DNA from: Plasmodiophora brassicae | Taxonomy: Eukaryota; Endomyxa: Phytomyxea; Phytomyxea; Plasmodiophorida | Reading direction: 5' to 3' | Assembly: GCA_036867785.1 (NCBI GenBank) | Contig: CP145411.1 | Coordinates: 310,001 to 374,000 of the forward strand | DNA: 64,000 nt | Part shown: positions 54,605 to 64,000 of the stretch, piece after piece | Position numbering within the stretch: the first letter of the stretch is position 1 | Layout: every line of letters begins with the position of its first letter | Notes under the pieces: model-generated | The model's input: the letters and a program-made list of their open reading frames with translations, nothing else | Told to the model about the DNA's origin: nothing | The model's database searches: none | Made by a program: the position numbers and the translations under genes

Positions 54605-55135
54605 CGTGGCTCACGTGTCTCCGTCACCTATTTGGGGTACGGTATGTATTAGATGTACCTAACACCTAACCGAATATTGGTACCAGCGTCGTTTTCGATC
54701 AGAGGTGACAGGCGCCAGTGCCTATGGGGTTTAGAATCCCCCTAACCCTTCTCGGAGCGTTAAAGGTGCAGTCGCCAACGCAGCAAAGACGAAGCGAAGT
54801 TGCTGTCGCTTTGGTGCGGCGGTCTGTGCCGAACCTCAGACCCGACCCTGGTATCCATGAAGGAGAGTCGAGGTGGCCAAGTGCGTCATCTGTGTCCAGA
54901 CTTGGTTGTTGACGCAGGTTGTCGAAAGTCGGAACCCGGTTCCGGCGGTGTACAGGTGCCGTCGCCGAGTCACCGCTAGCAATGAATGCCATACGAAATA
55001 CAGATATAGCGACCAGATCCAGTGCAGGGCGAGGACGTTGAATCGCAACGGTCCTCACCTGCATCAGCGCGATTGAGCAGCCGCTGCAGCAGCCAGCGGC
55101 TCCCGAAATATCGTCGCGAGCGTCGCTCCGCGTTG
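54605..55135. promoter_or_regulatory. Divergent intergenic region
   Basis: 530 bp between the 7TM gene and the PPR gene start codons. No gene is supported; the minus frame around 54700-55060 lacks a start and third-position bias. Both promoters must lie here. Confidence 0.35.
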
Positions 55136-56407
55136 ATGTTGCAGGGCGGGCGCAGATGCGCCGTCAGGCTGGTCAGCCGGCGCAACGCCCCCGCCCTGCT
55201 CTCAACCACAAGCGCAGAGGGCCCCGCGTTCATCGGCACCGGAGAGGCGGGCGACGAGTACCTGAACAGGTGGATCAACCGCAAAGTCCCACTCGACTAT
55301 GACAGGCAAACGCCCCAGTACATGAACTATCACGAGTTCCTGGAGAGGCCGTCGACGTCATCTGCGGTCCACGCCCTGAAGCACGAAACTGATCCCGATC
55401 GGGGATGGAGCATCTTTGAGAAGGTGCTGTCGTCCGGTGGGCCCATCCGCATGAACGTGTTCAACGTCATGCTGCAATTCTGTAAACGAATCGTGCCGTC
55501 CAAGGCCCCCGACGTCCTGGACGCGGCCGTATCCCGCGATGTCACAGTCACCGACGTCCTGTTCACGTCGTTCCTCAGTGCATGCTCTGCTGCGAGCCCG
55601 CCCCTGGTCCAAGCGGCGCTCGAGCACTACGCCAAGGTGGGCCCAAAGACCCGGACGACGATCTACAACGTGGCCCACCTTTGCCTACAGGCGAGCCAGC
55701 CCGGGTTGGCTCTTGCGCTGTTCAATGACGCCACTGTGAACGACGTGGGCGTCACCTGGAGGCTGCTGTCGCTGTTCGCCACGTGCTGTGCCCTGGATCG
55801 GTCTGTGCTGGCGGCGACGACCGCCCAGCGTCTTCTGGGCCTCATCCGCACCGGCCGCGTTGAATCCCATCCCGATGTCGGCGTGTTCCGCAATCTGGTC
55901 GCCGCCATGCTGGCACAGAACCAGTTCGATGCCGCTCTCGACGCCATGTCGTACGTGGAATCCGTCCCTGTGCAGATCGACGAGACCATCTATGAGCTCG
56001 TTATCGCGGCGCTCGCGAAGGCCGATCGCCTGGCCCATGCGATGACGCTGCTGAAGGCGGCAGTGAAACGCAAGGTTCGCATTGACAAGTGCCTGATGTC
56101 GATCCTGTGCGCCTGCAAGGAGGACTCGGATCTGCCCGTCGTCGACTGCCTGTATCGGTACGCGAGCGGCAAGGGCATGCTGGAAGATGACGCTGTGTGC
56201 CGCGGGTTCGTGGCCGCGTTCGACAGGTGCAACGACCTGGACGCTGCCGAGCGAGCATTCCAGGAGCGCTGCTCGATATCGACGCCACGCGCCGAGACGT
56301 TCAACGCTATGGTCGCCGCGTATGCGCACCATGGCAGGCGAGACAAGGCGACCGAGACCCTGCAACGGGGCAGGGACCATGGATTACATGTCTGTATGCG
56401 CCTGTAA
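55136..56407 (+). CDS. Pentatricopeptide-repeat (PPR)-like protein, probably mitochondrial
   Basis: 423 residues, intronless. I chose the ATG at 55136 because the next 25 residues (MLQGGRRCAVRLVSRRNAPA) make a good mitochondrial presequence; the open frame extends upstream only with non-ATG codons. From about residue 110 the chain is a string of 35-residue helical pairs: VFNVMLQFCKRIVPSKAPDV, VFRNLVAAMLAQNQFDAALD, YELVIAALAKADRLAHAMTL, ETFNAMVAAYAHHGRRDKAT. These fit PPR units with the N/S-T-type specificity positions partly changed. PPR proteins bind organelle RNA and help stability or translation. The 3' end is 110 bp from the convergent GCC2/GCC3 gene. Confidence 0.8.
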   Translation: MLQGGRRCAVRLVSRRNAPALLSTTSAEGPAFIGTGEAGDEYLNRWINRKVPLDYDRQTPQYMNYHEFLERPSTSSAVHALKHETDPDRGWSIFEKVLSSGGPIRMNVFNVMLQFCKRIVPSKAPDVLDAAVSRDVTVTDVLFTSFLSACSAASPPLVQAALEHYAKVGPKTRTTIYNVAHLCLQASQPGLALALFNDATVNDVGVTWRLLSLFATCCALDRSVLAATTAQRLLGLIRTGRVESHPDVGVFRNLVAAMLAQNQFDAALDAMSYVESVPVQIDETIYELVIAALAKADRLAHAMTLLKAAVKRKVRIDKCLMSILCACKEDSDLPVVDCLYRYASGKGMLEDDAVCRGFVAAFDRCNDLDAAERAFQERCSISTPRAETFNAMVAAYAHHGRRDKATETLQRGRDHGLHVCMRL

Positions 56408-56519
56408 ACGTATTATCGGCCCACACCGTCGTTTGCTCTCGTCGGTCTAATGGGGTGCCAGTCATTCGTGGCTGTTAGCGCTGGCCGAACGCAAAGCCGA
56501 CTCTCCATCAGGCCTTGCT

Positions 56520-59500
56520 TTATTGCATTGACTGATCCAGGGATCGGAGCTCGTCCAAGATCTCGTCCTGTACGATGACAAATAGATCACATTAGCCAGG
56601 CACCGACGGTGCGGCGCGAATCGTTTGTCACTACTCACCTTCCGCCTGCGAAGACGTTCGGCAGTGTCGACGTCGTTGGCTTGGACGGCCTGTTGCAGGC
56701 GCTGTACGATGCCAACGAGCTCCTCGTTGAGGTCGTCGACAAGGTCGTCGCGGTTCTGGATTCGGTCGTCCCCATCCGCCTGCGCCTGGATCGTACTGGC
56801 TGCGTCGAACGCGTCGACGGCGCTCAGGTACTGAGCGAACGACGACGTTGCTGCTGACAGCTGGTACCGATCCAGACGCGCCGCCGCATCATAGTCTTTC
56901 TGCACCGCCGTCACGCTCGACAGGACGGCCTGCTCCGCCATGATCGACGTCGCCGCCGCTAGCGTCGACGTGAACGCCACCTTCCGCCGGTCCCATTCCC
57001 CGCTGATCACGTGACTGGCGGCATGCAGGACGACGACGACGAACACACCACCTCGGTCGCCGCCGGCCAGGTCCTCGCTGACGGCAATGCAACGTCCCGC
57101 TGCATCGTAGGCGAAGGAGTGCCCCATGGCACAATGCGGATACACGGTCGCCGCCAGCGCTGCGACGCCGCTCGACAGTGCCACCTTGATCGGCGCCGTT
57201 CCTGGAGCCAGACGCGTCACCAGCCGGCGGACCAGGGCGTTGCCCCAGGCCAGAACAGCACTCGTCGACGCGGAGCCATGGCCAGCAGGGCCCTTCCCGA
57301 CCGGCGCTAGATCCTGCACGAGCGTGTCGGCCCACCAGCACTCCCCAGCGTCTCCTTCAGCGACGCCGCCGGGCCGTTGCTCCTTCACGAAACGATCGTG
57401 CAGGTCCAGAATCCGTCGAATCAGCATCTCGTCGGCGTTCGTGGACGTAACGGGCACGGCAACGTCCTCGCCTGGAGCTTCGTCTTGCTTGGCGCCGACG
57501 TCCGCCTTTACTGGCGACGCGCCGTCCGCCATCACGTCGTCGTCGGTCGCAACGGTGCACGACTCCAGGAGCATCCGTCGTCGGCTTTGCAGAAGAGCAG
57601 CGCAATGACGACGCCGCTCCAGGGCCAGCGCCGCCTCGAACAGCGCCAGGTCGGCATCATGGCCGCCTGCGTCGCCATCGCGCTCCTCCAGTTCCGCCCG
57701 TTTCAGTTCGACCTTCGACACGTCGCGCTTCTCGGCCATGGCCATGAACATGGCCTCCAGCTGGGCCAGCGGCAGCAGGTCCACCCCGTTCGTCATCAGG
57801 ACCGCTTGCACGACGTCATCGTCCTGCATCGCTGCCAGGCAGGTCGAGTGCACACGTTGCGCGCCGTCCAGGTGTCGTCGTGCCAGGGCGCGCAGGACGA
57901 TAGCGTCCGTATCGGCGACGGCGTGCCCGATCATGAAGTGGCCACGGTCGAGGACCTGGCACCCGAACGCGTGCAGCGATTCGCGATCGTGCCGATGCGC
58001 CATCAGCTGGGCGACGCCCTGCCGCGTCGTGGCCGGCGTCGGCACCAGCCCCAACTCGGCCTGCAACTCCACAGCCCGGACCCCATTGTCGACAGCGTCT
58101 TCGTACAGGTCCATCGTCAGCCTAGCAGCGTCCAGGAAGCGTTGGCGCAACGGGCTCCAGCGGCCCTCCTTCGGGAGGCACTCCCTGAGAACGGCCTCGT
58201 CGAAGGCGATCATGACCGCCTTCAGCGGCACGTCGCTGTTGTCGTCGGCCAGGGCCGCGTCCCGTCTCGATTTCGCACTGGCGAACGCGTCCACTCGTCG
58301 TGCCAGTTCCTGGCGACGTTGCTGATGGCGAGCACAGACCTCCTGCGCTGCCAGACGCAGGCGCGCCGACGCGTCGTCGATCGCCCTTGCCGTGATGTCG
58401 TGTACCCGCGTGGCCATGTTCGCATCCTTGACGTGCGCCAGCGCCTGGTCTTGGGCGGCAAGGCACCTGTGTAGCAGGGCGACCATGTCGTCCGACAGCT
58501 TGACGACGTCCGCGTCCGTCTGGTCGTCGGTAGCGCTTGCCGACAGGAACCTGTGCACGAACTCGTCGAAAACGTCAATGGCGGCCCGCTCACGATGACG
58601 TCCTTCCGCATCCGTCAGCGCCATGCTGTCCGACAGCGCCACGTTCCGTTCTTGCTGCATCTGTGGCAACGACGGTCATCGTTTCCTGCACAGACGGCAT
58701 CACTAGACGTGGTCGTACCCGCCCCCACTGTTCCTGGAACAACGTGTTCTGCGCCTGGCGCTGTCGTTGCTGCTCAGACAAGGTGGAGCGCATGGCGCCC
58801 TGGACGAGGCTGTACTCGTGGCGGCACTGTCTCCTGGCCAGAAACACGGCGTGCATTGCCTCCGACCAGGGTGGCACCCGGGCACTGAGATCGCGTCCGA
58901 GCCAGGCCAGGTGCACGACCCGCACCTGGCATTCGTCGTGGACTGCTTGGCGGACGTGAGCGGGCGCGTTCGCGAAACACGACTCCAGCCATTTGACGAT
59001 GACGGCGATCGATGGGTGCTGCGACAGGACGCTGCCAGGTGAAACGGTTGGAACGGATGCCTGTGGCGGTGGTGGTGGTGCCGCCGCCGCCGGTTTCGAT
59101 GCGATTGTCGCCAGCAGCTGGTCGACCTGGGGTCTCGACATGCCGCTGCCTTCGGCGACGTCCTGCTTCTTCTCGTCCTCCTTCTGGCGTTTCGCCTCGT
59201 CTTGGACCTGCCGTTCGGCGAGCAACGCCTGGACGCGTTCCTCGATGCCGACCTCAATCATGACCTGGTATGCCCTGTCCCTGGAGACGCGACCTTCGGC
59301 GACCTTGGGCAGCAACGTCCCCATCGACGAAGACGACGCCGCCAGCAACGCCGACATGTCTTTGACGAGGCCGAGCAAGTCCCTTTCGTACTTGGACGTC
59401 GCTGATGCCAATCCTAAGGCCAATGCGGTCAGTACAGAAACGTCGTCGAGTGGTGACAGACCACCGCACCTTTCTGGTTGTGGACCTCTTCCAGAACGGC

Positions 59501-62500
59501 CTTCCGCCTGCTGAACTGGTCCTGGAGGTCGCGAACGGCACTGACGAGTCCCACGACGCGTCGGTGCAGGTCGGCGATGGCGCTGGCAAGGGCTAGGTGG
59601 ACCTGGCGGGCGTCCACGTCCAACCCGTTTAGGCGATCCAGGATGTCGTATCCGATGAGGGGGAGGTGCGCCGTCAGGCCCTCACGACGCCCCGTCTCGG
59701 CTTCGAAATCGGCCGTCCAGGACAACAGCGCATCGCACAGCGCTCGAAGCAATGGCCGCAGCGTCGTGAACGTAACCTGTTCAGCGTTCACCCACGACGA
59801 TCGCGAATCTGGCTGCATCGGTTACCTCCTTCAGGCACGCTATCTCGTTCTGGACGTCGGCAATCGTTCGCTGGATGTCGTCTTCGCGCAGCCCCTGTTG
59901 CTTCTCGTAGAGGCGTCGGGCCGACAGCTCGCCTTTGACGAGCTTCCCGACGACCAACGAGAAGTCGTCGGCGCTGACGCATTTCTCCTGCACGATCGCT
60001 GTCAGCGAACGGCCTCCACCACCACCACTGCCAGCTCAGGGGACAAGCAACGACCTCGTCATGCAGTTTGATGGCCAGCAGCGATTTGAGCTGGTCGGTA
60101 TCGCGAAGCACGCGATCGGCGAACGCGTGCATGTCGACCGTCTGCGTCAGCATCGCCTTGTCGACGTGCTCGCCGTGTGTCTGGAGCTCGCGCTGGATGG
60201 CCTGGAAGTCGAACTGCTCGACCGTGTCGATCGGGTCGACCTCGGCCAGGACATGGTCATCGGGACCGACGGGGCCCGCCTCCGCCAGCGCCCCCGCCGC
60301 CGTGTCCTTCGTCACGATCGACCCTTTGCTGCCAATGTTGAACACGTCGACGTCGTTCCCGGCGGCCGTCGCCTTGTACGTGGCCGCTCGTTCCCGCAGG
60401 CCTCCCCATTTGCTGCCTGATACGTGGGACGCACCGGCAAGCACGCTGACGAACAGGACAATGCCAACGCCGACGAGCACGCCAATCAGCGTCCAGTCGG
60501 GCGTCAGCAGCACGTTCGGGTTGCGCTGGATGCCGAGCGCCACCTGGGGAACGCTCAGCGCGCTTGACGGCGACCCGTGCGGGAGCAGTACCAGGTTGCT
60601 GGTCGTGAGCGGGGCGATCCGGCCGCCCAGCGGGCACAGCGTGTTCTCGGGCACCACGCGGACGATCATGACCTGGTCCGGGCGCGTACTCGACGCGAAC
60701 ACGTACACGCCAGCGACGTCGAATGTGAACGCGAACGCGCCCTGCGAAGCAGAAAGCGCCTTCCACAGCCCCGAATCAGACGCCCGATGGCAACCGGTCA
60801 ACGTCGTGTGCCGTACCGAATTGGCCAACGCCCGGAACGCGCCGTAATCGAAGTCAGGGTTCGTGTTGAGAAGGTTGTCCTGCACGGTTGGGGTTGGTTA
60901 TGGCCAGTCAGACAACGGGGCGGCAAGCCACCTTTTGGTACACTGGATAGCTGGTCCCGTTGATCTGGAACATGATCCCGTCGTGCAGGTTGAGGCAGAC
61001 GGCGGCCGGGTTGATCAGGATCTGCTGGTTCGTCGAGCCGCCGGACGACTGGAGCAGGCGACGACGCACCACCGTCGTGCTCGTCGCCGAGGACGACATC
61101 GTGATCGCGCCGCTCAACCCGTTCCCCACGTTGACCGGCGCCATATGACAGCACTGCCCCGCTGGGCATTTGATCGACGTCGACAGCGCCACCGTCGACG
61201 TGGACCCATCCGCGTTATGAATCGTGACCTGGTTGCCTCGTCCACAGAGCGTCGCTTGCTGGGCCTGCAGAGCCCGGTCGGTCGCACCACCAGGGTGACC
61301 GTCGATGCTGCCCCTACCTGGCATGTGGCGTTGCATATCGTCGAGAGTTCCTTGGCATTGCAACTGCAGATGCCAATGGCGGAGACGTACGTCCCACCAG
61401 CAGGTCCACACGTGGCCGTACAGTCCAATGTTCTCGTCGACGCGCAGGACCCGGAGCTCGACAGGCTGCTGCCCTGCTGGCACCGGTCGTATACCACCGG
61501 GTAGCAATTCTTCGGGCTGTCCTGCTCGCCGATGTCGTCGAAGCCATCCGTAGACGAGTACCCAGAGCTAGACGGGTGAGCGCATTCAGACCGTTGCCAG
61601 GCGCGTACGCGTCGAACGCACCTGCAAATGCAGGAACTGTCTGACGCCTGAAACGTTCGGTATGCACCGATGCAGGTGCACGCGGTCGCTCCGGTGGTAC
61701 TTGTCGCGCTCGCTGGACATGGGAGGCACCCGCTGCTGCCAGTCGTCGCAGCGAACGATCCCGGGGCACAGGGCCAGCAGTCGTCGATGGAAGCGCCGCC
61801 GGGATCGGATCGGAACGTTCCGGTGGGGCATGGGATCTCACTTGTCGTTCCAGCTGGGCAGTAGTGCCCTGGTGCACACGGGCGCCCCCCAGCCGATGAC
61901 ACGGACGCTGGCGTGGACGACGCCGCTCCCGATATGCACAGGTACCCAGCCGTACATGTCGAGCAGGACATACTCGTCGGTTGATCCTGATACCGACCTG
62001 CCGGGCAAGGCGGGCACGACGTCGTCACATTCGTGCGGTTGTACACGTCGGCGGTGAACGTTCCCAACGGGCACGGCATTGGCAACGTCGTCTTGACAGG
62101 ACAGTACCCGGTCGAACATCGAACCGGCAATGTCGCGTTCGCCGGGCAGTAACTCCCAGCGGGACAGTCGATCGGCTGTGGCGAATTCGGTAGGCAGAAC
62201 GTGCCACCACTGCATGGGATTGGCCATGCGGAACTCGCTGGACAGTACGACCCGCCAGGGCAGGCGATCTGCGACGGCGACCCTGGCGTGCGAGAGTCAG
62301 AGAAACGAACCGTGACAGGGCGTGGGGCCGGCGACCTGGCGGGCAGTACGTCCCCGGCTGACATGACGTGCAATCGCGCGTCATGTCGCATCCGGACGGC
62401 AACGAACGATAGGTGCCCCCAGGGCAAGGAACAGGCGCTGGCGTACCCGCTATGAGCGCACGGGAGATCAGCGAACCGGGTCGCACGCGAGGACGACCCT

Positions 62501-64000
62501 GGGCATACCCGGGCAGACGTATCCCAATGCGCATGGTCGCTGTGTGGGGTCCACCGTCGCGTTCGCACCGCAGAGAGAGCCGCATGCGCATGGCAGGCAG
62601 GCCGCGCTTGACGTCGCACCAGGCAGGGCATTGTACGTTCCCGCCGGACAGGGCAGTGGACCCGATTGCATCGGGCAGTAATGTCCTGCGGGACCTATCC
62701 GCGTATATCAGTCAGGGGAGGGCCCGTTGTTCCACAGGCGACATACACGGGTACAACGTCGGGTCCCCCGATCGGCAGGTCGACCCAGCTGGACACCTGC
62801 ACGACTCTGAGCGATACAATCCCCGCCAACGTGCGCGAGGGAACCAACGGCAGGCAATCGGAAAGGAGACTGGCGCCAGCAGTGCTTCGGTAGGTGTTTG
62901 CAGGGCAGGCGGCAGGTGTTACGCCACCCAAGCAGTAATATCCCGGCATGCAAGGCGCACCGCCATCGGTGGACAGGACCAGGGGCGTTGGCGTCGAGCA
63001 TCCCTGTTGTACCGGACGACGGTTACTTCTGCGGTTGCAGAGGAGACAACCGAGCGTTCCCCCTTACGCCGACACAGTAGTACCCGGGAGCGACCGAACC
63101 TCCAATCAGCCCGCCGATACAGAACGACAAGGCCGGGCAAATGTCGCACTCGCTGGCATCCGTCAGGTTCGGTCGAGCACCGTAACGACCCGCAGGACAC
63201 GAGCTGGGTATAACGGCGCCCGCCTACGACGAGCCTCGTTCGGCGACGCCAGCGACATGGATCATGTAAACGATATCGTTACCTGGGCGTACGTCCCAAT
63301 CGGTGCAGGAACGGGCACGATCGCACCCTGCGAACAGGTGCTTCCAGCGGGGCATGGGATGCAGGACCTGCAAATGTACCCGTCAGAACGGCTGACACGT
63401 TCGGTTTTGACTCGATCGCTCCGACGTTGATCCCGGGTCGGGTTGATAGGTCCCTCCAGCGCATGGCACAGCGTTGGCGTTGCCGGATCTCGCACACGAG
63501 TGGCCCTTTGGGCAGACGACCTGCGGAATGGCCGACATGTCAGGAACGAAACGGGTCGGCAGGCACGCATGACCAGCAAACCTGCTGTGGGCTACTGGAT
63601 CCCGCTGGGCAGAAATACCCAGGCTGGCACGAACCCGACACCGCTGTGGCACCGACGCTGCTGCAGAACGACGACGGCGTGCATGCCAGGCAGCTCGTGA
63701 TATCGGACGCGCCGAAATTCGGATTGAACATGCCCACTGGGCAGGCGACCGGGGCCGTTGCTCCCTGGAACGCCCGAACCAGTTCATCCTGTGGAACGAC
63801 GGATCGACGCGATTACCCGACGCACCTGTGGGCAATAGGCACCTCGGGGGCAGAGCGTCGTCGAAGGCGACGAACTTCCCGATGCACAGAAGTGCCCCGG
63901 CGCGCAAGGCCCAGATGGGCTGACCAGGCCGGTACCTATAGGGCCATCCCGAACATTGGTGTCATGTGCAACCGAACCCGGACGACAGCTGACCGTTGCA
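56520..64000 (-). CDS. Very large GCC2/GCC3-repeat transmembrane protein, 5' end outside window
   Basis: The gene enters from the right edge and ends at TAA 56520-56522; the last intron joins AERLRRRK to DEILDELRSLDQSMQ. From 64.0 to about 61.3 kb it encodes many Cys-rich repeats of ephrin-receptor-like (GCC2/GCC3) type: CPAGSYCPANATLPVRC, CAPGHYCPAGTTSEIPCPTG, CPPCPAGRYQDQPTSMSC. Then a beta-rich extracellular region (61.3-60.6 kb), one transmembrane helix (TLIGVLVGVGIVLFVSVLAG, about 60.48 kb), and a long cytosolic part to 56.5 kb, mostly helical and coiled coil (LDVDARQVHLALASAIADLH, ALLAERQVQDEAKRQKEDEK). Near 57.05 kb, VFVVVVLHAASHVISGEWD recalls a zincin helix whose catalytic Glu is replaced by Ala. 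It is a cell-surface protein with a big cytosolic domain; function unknown. Confidence 0.78.

Overview
The window is nuclear DNA of a zoosporic fungus, most likely a chytrid or blastocladiomycete relative. Evidence: most genes are split by short GT-AG introns of about 50-75 bp; there is a complete axonemal dynein heavy chain (so a flagellated stage); and there is fungal chitin machinery (a chitin deacetylase with two CBM18 modules and a GPI-anchored CBM18 protein), together with a Ypt2/Rab8 GTPase, a RhoGEF and fungal-type mitochondrial genes. Exon structures given here were deduced by hand from reading frame, splice dinucleotides and family motifs. No alignment was run.

Layout. 1-3.4 kb: 3' part of a mitochondrial presequence protease (PreP/Cym1). 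3.7-5.8 kb: kinesin-14 with an N-terminal CBM20 starch/glycogen-binding domain. 6.0-7.1 kb: two adjacent small GPI-anchored wall proteins, one with CBM18. 7.5-9.5 kb: an unknown small gene and Rab8. 9.7-12.7 kb: a GT60-like GlcNAc-transferase and a SWIM+RING ubiquitin ligase. 12.8-16.0 kb: a gene-poor cluster of foldback repeats and hAT transposon remnants. 16.2-20.4 kb: small membrane proteins, an intronless TPR protein and a TLDc protein. 20.4-35.2 kb: one DNAH2-type dynein heavy chain gene. 35.3-39.4 kb: LRR protein, mitochondrial uS2, chitin deacetylase. 39.9-49.4 kb: two-RRM protein, RhoGEF, an unknown spliced gene, ACP6-like acid phosphatase, peroxisomal acyl-CoA oxidase ending in SKL. 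49.6-54.6 kb: secreted Cys-rich protein, a SINE with clear target-site duplications, fibrillarin, and a 7TM protein whose ectodomain looks PA-like. 55.1-64 kb: a PPR protein and the 3' portion of a very large GCC2/GCC3-repeat transmembrane protein that runs off the window.

Themes: wall and surface biology (chitin deacetylase, CBM18 GPI protein, GCC2/GCC3 protein, 7TM receptor-like protein), flagellum and cytoskeleton (dynein, kinesin, RhoGEF), organelle housekeeping (PreP, uS2m, PPR, acyl-CoA oxidase). Base composition is visibly higher in GC from about 17.4 to 35 kb than on either side. The most unusual items are the CBM20-kinesin with an 18-nt microexon before its P-loop, the 7TM protein with a lumenal domain, the giant GCC2/GCC3 protein with a long cytosolic part, the paired GPI proteins sharing a C-terminal motif, and the foldback cluster.
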